A stretch of DNA of 64,000 nucleotides from JALOLG01 sp963776935 (GTDB lineage: Bacteria > Actinomycetota > Acidimicrobiia > Acidimicrobiales > Ilumatobacteraceae), in assembly GCA_963776935.1 (NCBI GenBank), contig CAVZOP010000003.1:124001-188000 (forward strand), read 5' to 3'. Position numbers and translations under genes: made by a program. The notes beneath the pieces were generated by a model that saw only the letters and a list, made by a program, of their open reading frames with translations, was not told the origin of the DNA and did no database searches. The number at the start of each line of letters is the position of its first letter. Position 1 is the first letter of the stretch. Below, in pieces: positions 1-9,581 of the stretch.

Positions 1-222
1 GAGCTCGAGCGTGAACGTGATGGCGTCGATCTGCTCGACCCCGACGGCCATGAACCCGTCGCCGAGCCACTTGGCGATCCGGACGCCACGGTCAGATGCG
101 ACCTCGCGCACGATCGCCCGGAACGTGCTCAGGATCCGGCCGGCCGCATTGTCACCGAAGGCCGCGGTGTAGTTCGTGAACCCGGACAGGTCGACGAAGA
201 TGAACGTGCGAGGCACACGCAT
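1..222 (-). CDS. Class III adenylate/guanylate cyclase domain protein (3' part cut off)
   Basis: The first 74 codons of a minus-strand gene are present and the rest lies beyond the left edge. The start MRVPRTFIFVDLSGFT holds the first metal-binding Asp of class III nucleotidyl cyclases (about residue 11). KWLGDGFMA gives the second (about residue 55). The spacing between them matches the family. Such domains make cAMP or cGMP from the nucleoside triphosphate and act as dimers in the cytoplasm. The domain starts at the very N-terminus, so any partner domain must be downstream and is not visible. The ATG at 222 was chosen because homology begins directly after it. Whether the substrate is ATP or GTP cannot be read from this fragment. 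Confidence 0.8.
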   Translation of the reverse strand, partial: MRVPRTFIFVDLSGFTNYTAAFGDNAAGRILSTFRAIVREVASDRGVRIAKWLGDGFMAVGVEQIDAITFTLEL

Positions 223-292
223 GCGGCGAATGATACGGCCGCCGCCTGAACTGCGCGTGGGCTTTGGATGAACCGAGCGCTACGTTTCGATC

Positions 293-2301
293 ATGGCGCA
301 GCAGTTCACCTACTCGCGGTGGGATGGCACGCAGCGTGGATTCGACCTCGACGCCGACTCGCTGTTCGACGAGCTCACCGATGAACTGCTGTACCACGGC
401 GACGTCAACGCCGCCCTGCGACGGATGATGCACCAGGGCATGCGCGACCGCAACGGCGAGCAGCTGGCCGGGATCCGGGAACTGCTCGAGCAACTCCGGC
501 GCGAGCGTCAGGACCGCCTCGAGCGTCACGACCTCGGCGGCGTGTACGACGAGATCGCCCGCGAGCTCGACGACATCATCGACGAGGAGCGCCACGCCGT
601 CGAAAACGCCTTGCGAGCGGCGCAACAGAGCGGCGATCCCCGTCGCGAGCAGAACGCTCGCGACGCCGCCGCCGAGCGCAACATGCGACTCGACCTGATG
701 CCCGACGACCTGGCCGGCAAGGTGCGCGAGCTCGAGGCGTACGACTTCGAGTCGGCGGAGGCCCGCCAGCGCTTCGAGCAGTTGATGGATCGCCTCCGTG
801 AGCAGCTGATGCAGCAGATGGTCGACCAGATGAGCGGTGCCGTGCAGAACATGTCGGCGGCCGACATGCAGCGCATGAAGGACATGCTCGCCGGGCTCAA
901 CGAGATGTTGGAACGGCGCGATCGGGGCGAGGACCCGGGCTTCGAGCAGTTCATGCAGGAGTACGGCGACTTCTTCCCCGAGAACCCCAAGGATCTCGAC
1001 GAGTTGCTCGAGCAGATGGCGCGGCGGATGGCCGCGATGCAGGCGATGCTCAACTCGATGACGCCCGAGCAGCGGGCGCAGCTGCAACAGCTCTCGGACC
1101 AGTTGCTCGACGACATGGACCTGCGCTGGCAGCTCGACCAGCTCGGCGGGCACCTCCAGCAGATGTTCCCGCAGATGGGCTGGCAGCAGTCGTACGACTT
1201 CGAGGGGCAGGATCCGATGGGGTTCGCCCAGGCGATGCAGGCGATGCAGGATCTCGGCGACCTCGACCAGCTCGAGAACCTGCTCCGCAACGCGTCCAAC
1301 CCGGGAGCGCTCGCCGAGGCCGACCTCGACCGGGTACGCGACCTGATGGGGGACGACGCGGCGCGCTCGCTGGAGCGCCTCGCCCAACTCACCAAGATGC
1401 TCGAGGACGCCGGCCTGATCGAGCAGAAGGAGGGCCGCCTCGAACTGACTCCCAAGGGCCTGCGGGCGATCGGGTCCAACACGCTGCGCGACCTGTTCTC
1501 GAAACTGACCAAGGACACCGTCGGCCAGCACGAGGTGAGCCGCATCGGTCTCGGTCACGAACGCACCTACGACACCAAGCCGTACGAGTTCGGTGATCCG
1601 TTCCAGCTCGACCTCCACCGCACGATCCGCAACGCGTTGCGGCGGTCGGGTCCCGGCACGCCGGTGCACCTCGATCCCGACGACTTCGAGATCGAGCGCA
1701 CCGAGCACGTGACACGCTCGTCGACCGTGTTGATGCTCGACCTGTCGTTGTCGATGCCGATGCGCGACAACTTCTTGCCGGCCAAGAAGGTGGCGATGGC
1801 GTTGCACTCGCTGATCTCGTCGCAGTTCCCCGCGACTACCTCGGCCTCGTCGGGTTCAGCGAGACGGCTCGCATCCTCACCGCCCAGCAGTTGCCGGAGG
1901 TGTCGTGGGACTTCGTCTACGGCACCAACATGCAGCACGGGTTCGTGCTGGCGCGCCAACTGCTCGCCCGCCAGACCGGCACCAAGCAGATCATCATGAT
2001 CACCGACGGCGAGCCCACCGCCCACGTGACGGCGAGCGGCGACGTGTTCTTCAACTACCCGCCGGTGCGCGAGACCGTGGAAGCGACGTTGCGCGAAGTC
2101 GTGCGTTGCACGCGCGAGGGGATCCGCATCAACACGTTCATGCTCGACGCCACCAGCTCACTCAAGGCGTTCATCGAACAACTCACCGAGATCAACCGCG
2201 GACGGGCGTTCTTCACCACCCCGGAGACCCTCGGCGACTACGTCCTGGTCGACTTCATCGAGCACAAACGTCAGCTCGCGCGCGGCCGCCGGGCCGGCTG
2301 A
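293..2301 (+). CDS. Large coiled-coil VWA-domain protein, one frameshift
   Basis: The first roughly 450 residues are Glu-, Gln- and Met-rich helices, likely coiled coil. A von Willebrand factor A domain follows. Its MIDAS motif DLSLS starts at about residue 483 and a second metal-site segment reads MITDGEPTAH. The reading frame breaks at a four-C run (1828-1831). Adding one C joins SQFP to RDYLGLVGFSE and gives about 669 residues ending at 2301. VWA proteins of this type often work with MoxR or chelatase-type AAA+ ATPases, but no ATPase gene adjoins it here. The break is more likely a base-calling error than decay because both halves are fully conserved in style. Function is unknown beyond metal-dependent protein binding. 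Confidence 0.8.
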
Positions 2302-2564
2302 ATCACGATCGCGGGGTCGCCGAGCGCGATCACGCACGGTGTGGGAATCGTCTGGGAAACGTCTGGATCGCCGCTCCGCGGCCGTCGCCGAACCTCTCCG
2401 CGAGAGTCCTGCTCACCGTGTCGCGAAATGCCGCCTTGCGCGCACGTGATGTGATATGCGACAATGACATCCATGTAATTACACGGCTGTGAACACCGTC
2501 TGAACGAGGTGCACCCACAGCCGTCCACAACCACCGCTGGGCCACAGGCAGGGGGGTCCCCACC

Positions 2565-2840
2565 ATGTACGAAGACACGATCCCGATCGAGCAGGCCGAG
2601 AACTGGCAAGACCACGCCAACTGCCTCGGTGTAGATCCCGATCTCTTCTTCCCCGAGCGCGGGGCGTCGACGCGCGAGGCCAAGGAGGTGTGCCGGGGGT
2701 GTGTCGTGCGCGAGGACTGCCTCGAGTTCGCACTGCAGAACGGCGAGAAGTTCGGCATCTGGGGCGGGCTGTCCGAACGTGAGCGCCGCCGGATCCGTCG
2801 TCAACGGGCTCAGGTTGCCCGAAGCATCATCGGTGCGTGA
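2565..2840 (+). CDS. WhiB-family iron-sulfur transcription regulator
   Basis: This 91-residue protein has the four cluster-binding cysteines of the Wbl family at residues 20, 43, 46 and 52 (C-x22-C-x2-C-x5-C). The GIWGG turn and the basic tail SERERRRIRRQR follow. Wbl proteins carry a [4Fe-4S] cluster, bind the primary sigma factor region 4 and steer transcription in Actinobacteria. The start ATG follows a purine-rich stretch (GGCAGGGGGG) about eight bases upstream. The 260-base leader (2302-2564) is AT-richer than its surroundings around 2450-2490 and probably holds the promoter. Which Wbl subclass it belongs to cannot be told by eye; the short N-terminus fits WhiB1/WhiB2-like members. Confidence 0.93.
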   Translation: MYEDTIPIEQAENWQDHANCLGVDPDLFFPERGASTREAKEVCRGCVVREDCLEFALQNGEKFGIWGGLSERERRRIRRQRAQVARSIIGA

Positions 2841-2858
2841 CCGCGGTAGTGTGCCGAC

Positions 2859-3068
2859 ATGAACATCGGTGCGCCAGAAGCAATCATCGCACTTGTCATC
2901 ATTCTCGTCCTGTTCGGCGGTTCGCAGCTCCCCAAGCTGGCAAAGAACCTCGGCAAGGCGCAGAAGGAGTTCAAAGACGGTCTCGCCGAAGGGCAGCAGA
3001 CCTCCGAGACCCCCGCTGATCACAAGATCGCTGATCCCAAGGTCGCTGATCCCAAGATCAGCGAGTGA
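2859..3068 (+). CDS. tatA: TatA/E-type twin-arginine translocase subunit
   Basis: This 69-residue protein has a single N-terminal membrane helix (about residues 6-21), the FGGSQLPKLAKNLGKAQKEF hinge and amphipathic helix, and a polar tail. That is the TatA plan. TatA multimers form the pore through which folded twin-arginine proteins cross the membrane. The FG pair after the helix is the family hallmark. It starts 18 bases after the whiB stop, so the two may be cotranscribed. No tatB or tatC lies nearby. The C-terminus is built from three 15-base repeats, described separately. Confidence 0.92.
   Translation: MNIGAPEAIIALVIILVLFGGSQLPKLAKNLGKAQKEFKDGLAEGQQTSETPADHKIADPKVADPKISE
3015..3059 (+). 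repeat. Three tandem 15-bp units in the 3' end of tatA
   Basis: Three consecutive in-frame copies of GCTGATCCCAAGRTC (first copy with CAC instead of CCC) begin at 3015, 3030 and 3045. They encode ADHKI-ADPKV-ADPKI in the disordered TatA tail. Because the unit is a multiple of three, copy number could change without breaking the frame. Confidence 0.85.
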
Positions 3069-3113
3069 ACCTCGAGTTGATCGACGTCGCCTGACCCGGC
3101 GACCGATCGGCCG

Positions 3114-3416
3114 TCAGGATTCGACGACGAGCGACAGGCGCCGCCGCTTCAGGATGCGCCGCCGCTCGCGTTCGCTGCACCCGCCCCACACCCCGTGCTC
3201 GATGCGGTGTTCGAGGGCGTACTCGAGGCACTGGTCGGTCACCACGCACGTGGCGCAGATCCGGCGGGCCTTGTCGACCCCGGCGCCGTCGCTCGGGAAG
3301 AACGTCGCGGGTGGGTACATCCGGCAGTTGCCGTCGGCCATCCAGGCGGTGACGGAGTCCGGATCGTGGGGCGCTTGGGCGCCACTCGGACTGCCGGCTG
3401 GAGGTGTGGTGTACAT
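3114..3416 (-). CDS. Second WhiB-family regulator
   Basis: This 100-residue WhiB-like protein has cysteines at 31, 54, 57 and 63, the turn GVWGG and a very basic end (ERERRRILKRRR). It differs clearly from the first WhiB at 2565. The ATG at 3416 was chosen because AAGGAG lies about nine bases upstream. An in-frame ATG at 3582 would add a 55-residue Pro/Ala-rich extension without homology. It converges on tatA, with 45 bases between their stops. The region upstream (3420-3720) holds no convincing gene and probably its promoter. Confidence 0.9.
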   Translation of the reverse strand: MYTTPPAGSPSGAQAPHDPDSVTAWMADGNCRMYPPATFFPSDGAGVDKARRICATCVVTDQCLEYALEHRIEHGVWGGCSERERRRILKRRRLSLVVES

Positions 3417-3737
3417 GGGGGTTGCTCCTTGGTCGCCACCGACCGGTGCCGGTGCCTGTGCGGTGCCTGGTTCGGATCGGGCGCCGTGCGGGGATGCCTC
3501 GCCTGCCTCGATATCGGCACGCGGTGGCGAGAACTGAAGCCCGATACCCGATTGTTCGGTGATCGGAACCTCACTCCTCATCATGTCTTGACGTCGGGAG
3601 CCGCCGTTTGGTTCCCGTCGGCGGGCATTGCTTAACACAACTGTAAAGATATGTCCACGATGGTCGGGTGGACGCAACGCTGTCAGCCGTAGTGAACCGG
3701 GTGTTCGGCACGATCTGTCCGAGGACGACCGTGACTT

Positions 3738-3759
3738 CCTTCATCGTTTCGTCATCTGC
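3738..3759 (+). promoter_or_regulatory. PHO-box-like pair of 11-bp direct repeats before the ppk1 operon
   Basis: Two adjoining 11-mers, CTTCATCGTTT and CGTCATCTGCG, keep the TCATC core at an exact 11-base spacing. That is the layout of actinobacterial PHO boxes (consensus near GTTCATYYRSG). They lie 46 bases before the first gene of the ppk1 pair. The match is weaker than the box before pstS. Confidence 0.45.
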
Positions 3760-3804
3760 GGTGGGGCGAGTTGTCCCTGGTAAGCGCCAGTACACTCGCC
3801 ACCA

Positions 3805-4068
3805 ATGACCGATCTCGTCGACCAACCACCGCGCGGGCATGCCCGCGTCGTCTATCTCGGACCGGTCTCGCCGCACTGGGAGATCTTCGGCGACTGGGGC
3901 GAACGCGTCATGCTCGACGAGTTCCGAGCCAGGGCTCTCGCCCGGCTGGTGTTGCTGCCCCGCGACGACCCCCAGTTCCGCCGCAACCGCGAGCGGATCA
4001 ACCGTGACGCCGAACGTGAGCTGATCTCCCTCGAATGGGAGCTCGGGCTCCCCGACGGCGAAGGCTGA
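3805..4068 (+). CDS. Small protein of unknown function upstream of ppk1
   Basis: This 87-residue acidic, soluble protein has no membrane segment and no family I recognise. It has an aromatic centre (SPHWEIFGDWGERV) followed by a helical, charged end with many Arg and Glu residues. Its stop is 20 bases from the ppk1 start, so the two are very likely one transcript. A role in controlling or assisting polyphosphate kinase is a guess from position only. Codon use matches the neighbours, which supports a real gene. Confidence 0.7.
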   Translation: MTDLVDQPPRGHARVVYLGPVSPHWEIFGDWGERVMLDEFRARALARLVLLPRDDPQFRRNRERINRDAERELISLEWELGLPDGEG

Positions 4069-4087
4069 CCGAACCGGGGCCGCGCGC

Positions 4088-6181
4088 ATGACGGCCGTGC
4101 TGGTGGAGAAGGTCGCGTTCGACGAGCGCTTCCTCAACCGCGAGCTGAGCTGGCTCGATTTCAACGACCGGGTGCTGTCGCTCGCTTCGGAACCGGGCAT
4201 CCCGCTCCTCGAACGAGCCAAGTTCTGCGCCATCTGTTCGATCAACCTCGACGAGTTCTTCCAGGTCCGCGTCGCTGCCTTGAAGGACCAGATCGCGGCC
4301 GGCATCGACGACCCGTCGCCGGACGGGCGGACCCCCGCCCAGCAGCTCGTCGAGATCGGCGAGTGCGTCGAACGGCTCATCGATCGCCAGGAGTCGATCT
4401 TCGTCGACGAGCTCCTCCCGGCCCTGACGGCGAGCGGTGTCCGCATCGTGTCGTGGGCCGACCTCGGCACCAACGACCGCAAGCTGATGTCGGCGTTCTA
4501 TGACGAGCGGATCTTCCCCGTGCTCACGCCGCTGGCGGTCGATCCCGGTCATCCGTTCCCGTACATCTCCAATCTGGCCCTGAGCATCGCCGCCAACGTG
4601 GCCGACCCCGAAACGGGCGAGCGCCGGTTCGTTCGGCTCAAGGTGCCCAACGTCTTCCCCCGCCTCGTGGCGCTCGACGAAGGACGCTTCCTGCCCGCCG
4701 AGGAGCTGATCGCCGCCCATCTGCCGACGTTGTTCGTCGGCATGATCGTCGAGGAGTGGGCGGTGTTCCGGGTGACGCGAAACGCCGACCTGACGCTCGA
4801 GGAGGAAGAGGCCGACGATCTCCTCGAAGCGGTCGAGTTCGAGTTGCGGCGGCGTCGGTTCAACCGGCCCGTGCGGCTCGAGGTCCAGGACTCGATCGGC
4901 GGCGAGGTGCTCGACCTGCTCGTCAGGGAGCTCGAGATCGACCCGCGCAACGTGTCGCGTCACCGGGCGATGCTCGATCTGTCGTGCCTGATGCAACTGC
5001 ACTCGCTCGAGCGACCCGACCTCAAGGACCGGCCCTGGCCGCCGATCACCGCCGGACGCGTCGCCGTCGCCGAGGAGACCGATCGACCGATCGTGTCGGT
5101 TGTGCGTGATCGGGCGTTGCTGCTGCACCACCCCTACGAGAGCTACGCCAGCAGCGTCGAGTTGTTCATCGCCCAGGTCGCCGACGACCCTCGCGTGCAG
5201 AGCATCAAGATGACCCTGTACCGCGCTGGCGGCGACAGCGCCATCATCCGCAGCCTGATCCGGGCGGCTGAGCGGGGTGTTCAGGTGGCTGTCCTCGTCG
5301 AGTTGAAGGCCCGCTTCGACGAGGCCACCAACGTGCAGTGGGCGAAACAGCTCGAGCGCGCCGGAGTGCACGTCGTCTACGGCATGGTCGGGTTGAAGAC
5401 GCACTGCAAGGTCGCGCTCGTCGTGCGCGACGACGGCGACCAGCTGCGTCGGTACTGCCACATCGGCACCGGCAACTACAACTCGCGCACCGCCCGGCTC
5501 TACGAGGACCTCGGGTACATCACGTGCGACAACGACATCGGCGCCGATGCGACGCAGCTGTTCAACCACCTCACCGGCTACAGCCGCTCCGAGGAGTACC
5601 GCACCTTGCTGGTGGCCCCGCGCGACCTGCGACGCCAGCTACTCGATCTGATCGAGCACGAGGCGAGCTTCGGTGCCGAGGGGCACATCGTGTTCAAGTG
5701 CAACTCCATCACCGACCGCACGATGATCGACGCCATGTACGACGCGAGCGCGGCAGGAACCCGGATCGATCTCATCGCCCGTGGTATCTCCTGCGTTCGG
5801 GCCGGCGTGCCCGGATTGTCGGACACCATCAGCGTGCGCAGCCTCCTCGGTCGCTATCTCGAGCACAGCCGGATCTACCGGTTCGCCCATGGCGACGACG
5901 ACGGCGGCCCGATCCACCTGATCGGATCGGCCGACCTGATGCCGCGCAACCTCGACCGCCGGGTCGAGGTGCTGGTGCCGATCGTCCATCCCAAACACCG
6001 TGAGTGGCTCGACCAGGCGATCGACTTCGCGCTCGCCGACGACATCGTGCGCTGGGAGCTGCAACCTGACAACAGTTGGACTCGGCTCGGTCCCACCCAG
6101 GCGTTCGAACCGAACGCCCAGGACCGCATGTATCGCTGGGCCGCCGAGCGTCAACAGGCTCTGCCACCGGCGCTGCGCTGA
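4088..6181 (+). CDS. ppk1: Polyphosphate kinase 1
   Basis: The enzyme transfers the terminal phosphate of ATP to inorganic polyphosphate, reversibly, at the membrane or cytosol. The 697-residue length is typical. The N-terminal domain opens with RFLNRELSWLDFNDRVL, a PPK1 signature. The autophosphorylated histidine is in GLKTHCK (about H439), and the second essential histidine is in EHSRIYRF (about H593). Both PLD-like C-terminal domains are complete, including the IGTGNYN and SADLMPRN segments. The gene follows the small unknown gene by 20 bases and precedes the pst block. A PHO-box-like repeat upstream suggests phosphate control. Confidence 0.96.
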   Translation: MTAVLVEKVAFDERFLNRELSWLDFNDRVLSLASEPGIPLLERAKFCAICSINLDEFFQVRVAALKDQIAAGIDDPSPDGRTPAQQLVEIGECVERLIDRQESIFVDELLPALTASGVRIVSWADLGTNDRKLMSAFYDERIFPVLTPLAVDPGHPFPYISNLALSIAANVADPETGERRFVRLKVPNVFPRLVALDEGRFLPAEELIAAHLPTLFVGMIVEEWAVFRVTRNADLTLEEEEADDLLEAVEFELRRRRFNRPVRLEVQDSIGGEVLDLLVRELEIDPRNVSRHRAMLDLSCLMQLHSLERPDLKDRPWPPITAGRVAVAEETDRPIVSVVRDRALLLHHPYESYASSVELFIAQVADDPRVQSIKMTLYRAGGDSAIIRSLIRAAERGVQVAVLVELKARFDEATNVQWAKQLERAGVHVVYGMVGLKTHCKVALVVRDDGDQLRRYCHIGTGNYNSRTARLYEDLGYITCDNDIGADATQLFNHLTGYSRSEEYRTLLVAPRDLRRQLLDLIEHEASFGAEGHIVFKCNSITDRTMIDAMYDASAAGTRIDLIARGISCVRAGVPGLSDTISVRSLLGRYLEHSRIYRFAHGDDDGGPIHLIGSADLMPRNLDRRVEVLVPIVHPKHREWLDQAIDFALADDIVRWELQPDNSWTRLGPTQAFEPNAQDRMYRWAAERQQALPPALR

Positions 6182-6273
6182 GGCCCGCCGGCGCTGCGCT
6201 GACACCGTCCGTTCACCTGCTGGACGGCCACGAATCGCCGGCATGCCACGGATTTGCCATCCGTACCCCACCT

Positions 6274-6295
6274 GTTCATCTCCCGTTCAGCTGGC
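6274..6295 (+). promoter_or_regulatory. PHO box before pstS
   Basis: Two perfectly adjoining 11-mers, GTTCATCTCCC (6274) and GTTCAGCTGGC (6285), match the direct-repeat PHO box bound by PhoP/RegX3-type response regulators. A further single unit GTTCACCTGCT is at 6211. The pair ends 80 bases before the pstS start codon, a normal distance for an activator site. The presumed regulator is encoded at the end of the same gene block. Confidence 0.72.
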
Positions 6296-6375
6296 GGCGG
6301 GGAGGCCGTCACCTTCGTTTCCTACCTTCAGCGGTGCAGACATCTGTCATGTCCCGACTGAATGGAGCCAAGAGC

Positions 6376-7518
6376 GTGAACTTCTCTTCCAAGCGGCTGT
6401 TCGCGACCGTGATCGTCGCATCTCTCGCCCTCGCCGCCTGCGGCGGTGACGACGACGACGAAACGAGCGACACGACGGCGCCGGCCGCCGATGCCACCGA
6501 ACCCCTCGCTGACGGCACTGAGCCGCCCAGCGATGTAACCGAGCCGCCGGCGGGTGGCGACCTGTCGGGCAGCATCGTCGTTTCCGGCTCGTCGACCGTG
6601 GAGCCGATCTCGATCGCGGTCGGCGATGCGTTCGCTGATCTGAATCCGGGGGTGGCGGTGTCCGTGACCGGACCAGGAACGGGCGACGGGTTCGCTCAGT
6701 TCTGTGCCGGCGAGACCGATGTCTCGGATGCCTCCCGCCCGATCTCGGCGGAAGAGGTCGAGACCTGCGCCGCTGAAGGAATCGAGTACATCGAGCTCAA
6801 GGTGGCCATCGACGGCCTGTCCGTCGTCACGTCGGCCGAGGACACGAATGTGGAGTGCTTGTCGTTCGTCGACCTCTGGGCGCTGCTCGGTCCGGACTCG
6901 ACGGGCATCAACAACTGGGCCGACGCCTCATCCATCGCCGACGAGGTTGCCGCGACCGTGACGGATCTCGGGGCGGTTCACACGCCTTACCCCGACGCGC
7001 CACTGACGGTGACGGCGCCCGGTGAGGAGTCGGGCACCTTCGACAGCTTCGTCGAGATCGTCATCGCCGAAGTGGGCGACGCCATCGGTGTCGAGGATGC
7101 GACGGTCCGCCCCGACTACACGGCGAGCCCGAATGACAACGTCATCATCGAAGGCATCGGCGCCAATCCGACGTCGCTCGGCTGGGTCGGCTTCGCCTTC
7201 GTCGAGGAGAACCTCGATACGGTCAAGCCGTTGCAGGTCGACGGTGGCGGAGGGTGCGTCGAACCGACCGTCGAATCGATCGCGAGCGGCGAGTACCCGA
7301 TCGCGCGCAACCTGTACATCTACGTGAGCAGCGTCAAGCTCGCCGAGAACCCGGCGTTGGAGGCGTTCATCGACTTCTACGTCGCCGAGGGCATCACGAC
7401 GATGGTGGGCGCCGGCGAAGGCCAGGTCCCGTATGTGCCGCTCAGCACCGAATCGGTGTCGGAGACACAGGCCGTATGGGAAGCCAAAGAGCTCGGCACC
7501 CGCGACGGTGGCGGCTGA
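6376..7518 (+). CDS. pstS: Phosphate ABC transporter, substrate-binding lipoprotein
   Basis: PstS captures phosphate outside the membrane and delivers it to PstCA. The protein starts with a lipoprotein signal (SLALAAC, lipid-modified Cys about residue 22), then an Asp/Thr-rich linker. The PBP fold opens with SGSSTVEPIS, the phosphate-binding loop of the family. The GTG at 6376 was preferred because GGAG sits eight bases before it; an in-frame ATG at 6349 is the alternative. The length of 380 residues is usual. It is the first gene of pstSCAB-phoU and is preceded by the PHO box. Confidence 0.95.
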   Translation: MNFSSKRLFATVIVASLALAACGGDDDDETSDTTAPAADATEPLADGTEPPSDVTEPPAGGDLSGSIVVSGSSTVEPISIAVGDAFADLNPGVAVSVTGPGTGDGFAQFCAGETDVSDASRPISAEEVETCAAEGIEYIELKVAIDGLSVVTSAEDTNVECLSFVDLWALLGPDSTGINNWADASSIADEVAATVTDLGAVHTPYPDAPLTVTAPGEESGTFDSFVEIVIAEVGDAIGVEDATVRPDYTASPNDNVIIEGIGANPTSLGWVGFAFVEENLDTVKPLQVDGGGGCVEPTVESIASGEYPIARNLYIYVSSVKLAENPALEAFIDFYVAEGITTMVGAGEGQVPYVPLSTESVSETQAVWEAKELGTRDGGG

Positions 7519-7606
7519 GCGTTCACCCGCCGATGACGCGGGTCGGTGGGCAATCCCCCGCCCACCGGCCCGCGTCTACGCTTGAGCTCGTCGTGGAGAT
7601 ACCCAT

Positions 7607-8556
7607 ATGGCCGTGAACATCCCTCGCGTGGACCAACTCGACCTTCGAACCCGTCCCGCTCGGCGTCGGCGGGATCGCATCGCCAGGCTGATGTTCCAAG
7701 CAGCAGCGCTCACGACGTTCCTGGTCACGCTGCTCATCATTGGGACGTTGCTGTTCGACGCCTGGGACTACCTGTCGAAGCTGGCCGACACGGACGACGG
7801 CCTCGGCGCGTTGTTCGACATCGGATGGTTCCCGCGTCGCGGGATCTTCGATATCGGCACCTTGGTCGTCGGGACGCTCATCGTCACGGGCATCGCGATG
7901 TTCGTGGCGGTACCGCTCGGGCTCGGTGCTGCGGTCTACCTGTCGGAGTACGCCAAACCTCGTGTGCGGCGTGTTTTCAAACCGATCATCGAGATCCTTG
8001 CCGGTATCCCGAGTGTGGTCCTCGGCTACTTCGCGATCTCGTTCATCAACCCCAACCTGGTCGCGAACCTGTTCTCGAGCGCGAACCAAGCGTTTACGCT
8101 GGCGGCAGCCGGGATGGCAGTCGGCGTCCTGACGATCCCGATCATCGCGTCCGTCGCCGAGGATGCCTTGCGCGCCGTACCGATGGCGCTGCGCGAGGGT
8201 TCGTTCGGACTCGGCGGAAAGCGATCGCAGACCACGTTCAGAATCGTGTTCCCCGCGGCGATCTCGGGGATCGTCGCGGCGCTCATCCTTGGGATGTCGA
8301 GAGCGATCGGCGAGACGATGGTGGTCGCCATCGCGGCCGGGGCAACTGGCGGTGGGCTTTTCAGTCTCGATCCGCTCCAACCCGGTCAGACGATGACAGC
8401 CGCGATGGCTGCGTTGGGATTCGGCAGCGACCAGGTCGCCGGCGATGACCTCGCGTTCCAGAGCCTGTACTTCATCGGATTGCTTCTTTTGTCATGACGT
8501 TCGCTCTGAACTTCGTCAGCGATCGACTCGTTGCCCGAGTGCGGGAGGAGTACTAA
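7607..8556 (+). CDS. pstC: Phosphate ABC transporter permease PstC, one frameshift near the 3' end
   Basis: PstC is one of two membrane subunits of the high-affinity phosphate importer. Six hydrophobic segments are visible, including the EAA loop region (ALRAVPMALREGSFGLGG). The frame is lost at a four-T run (8487-8490). One more T restores GLLLFVMTFALNFVSDRL and a stop at 8554-8556, giving about 316 residues. The restored stop overlaps the pstA start as TAATG, which argues that the intact form is the true one and that the deletion is a sequence error. Confidence 0.9.
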
Positions 8557-9503
8557 TGGCGCTCTCGACGCCGGCGTCGATCGGCGGGGCCACCGCGAGG
8601 TCGTACACCGAGGGCATCATCAAGAAGGGTTCCGATGTCCGTGGGAAGCTCGTCGAGGGGACGTTGCTGGCGACCCTCACGCTCTCGCTTCTCATCTTGT
8701 TGGTCCTGCTCGTCGACCTCATCCGGAAAGCCTGGTCGGTGCTGTCCGACCGACCGCGGGAGTTTCTCGGAGGTGGCCTGAACTCGTCCAACGCGGCAGA
8801 GGCCGGGGTCTGGCAGGGGATCGTGGGCACAGTGATGCTGGCGATCATCGTGTTGATCGTTGCCGTGCCACTCGGCATCGCCTGCGCGGTGTACCTCGAG
8901 GAGTACGCATGGCGATCCCGGTTCGCGAGATGGACCCGCATCAACGTGCGGAATCTCGCAGGCGTCCCATCGATCGTTTACGGCCTGCTCGGGCTGGCGA
9001 TCTTCGTCAAGGCCCTCGATGGCATCAACGGCAACGGTCGCACGGTCATCGCCGGTGGGTTGGCGTTGTCGGCGTTGGTGCTGCCGATCGTGATCATCAC
9101 CGCCTCCGAGGCGTTGCGTGCGGTGCCGCGCAGCATCCGGGAAGGGGCGTTCGGCGTGGGTGCGACGCAATGGGAGACGATCCGTAGCCACGTGCTCCCC
9201 TCGGCAGCGCCCGGCATCCTCACCGGCACCATGCTCTCCCTCGCACGTGCCGCGGGCGAGGCGGCACCCGTTCTTCTCGTCGGAGCGATCACCGGTCTGC
9301 TTCGCACCGGCGACCAGGGGATCATCGACCAGCTCTCCGGCCCGTTCACCGCGATGCCAGTCGTGATCTTTGCGTACTCCCGTCAACCGGGTGATGACTT
9401 CCGGGAGATCGCCGCGGCGGCATCGATCGTGTTGCTCGTTCTCGTCCTCGCGATGAACGGCTTCGCGATCTGGCTCAGGAATCGGTATGAACGAAAGTGG
9501 TGA
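8556..9503 (+). CDS. pstA: Phosphate ABC transporter permease PstA
   Basis: This is the second membrane subunit of the phosphate importer, 315 residues. The membrane helices, the EAA motif region (ALRAVPRSIREGAFGVGA) and the C-terminal FREIAAAASIVLLVLVL helix match PstA. The ATG overlaps the inferred pstC stop by one base. An RBS-like GGGAGGAG lies seven bases upstream inside pstC. Confidence 0.94.
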   Translation: MALSTPASIGGATARSYTEGIIKKGSDVRGKLVEGTLLATLTLSLLILLVLLVDLIRKAWSVLSDRPREFLGGGLNSSNAAEAGVWQGIVGTVMLAIIVLIVAVPLGIACAVYLEEYAWRSRFARWTRINVRNLAGVPSIVYGLLGLAIFVKALDGINGNGRTVIAGGLALSALVLPIVIITASEALRAVPRSIREGAFGVGATQWETIRSHVLPSAAPGILTGTMLSLARAAGEAAPVLLVGAITGLLRTGDQGIIDQLSGPFTAMPVVIFAYSRQPGDDFREIAAAASIVLLVLVLAMNGFAIWLRNRYERKW

Positions 9504-9581
9504 TCACATGGATTCGGTGAACGAGATCGCCGCGCCAACTGCGCCGTACCTGCTGCGGAGGGACTGACCCAACACCTGGTC

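Noticed and set aside
152..1807. A long minus-strand open frame opposite the VWA gene
   Set aside because: It has no recognised domain, is His/Leu/Glu-rich by mirror of the coiled-coil gene, and the plus strand encodes a clear VWA protein.
3998..5569. A 523-codon minus-strand frame opposite ppk1
   Set aside because: It is a shadow of the high-G+C ppk1 gene without family features.
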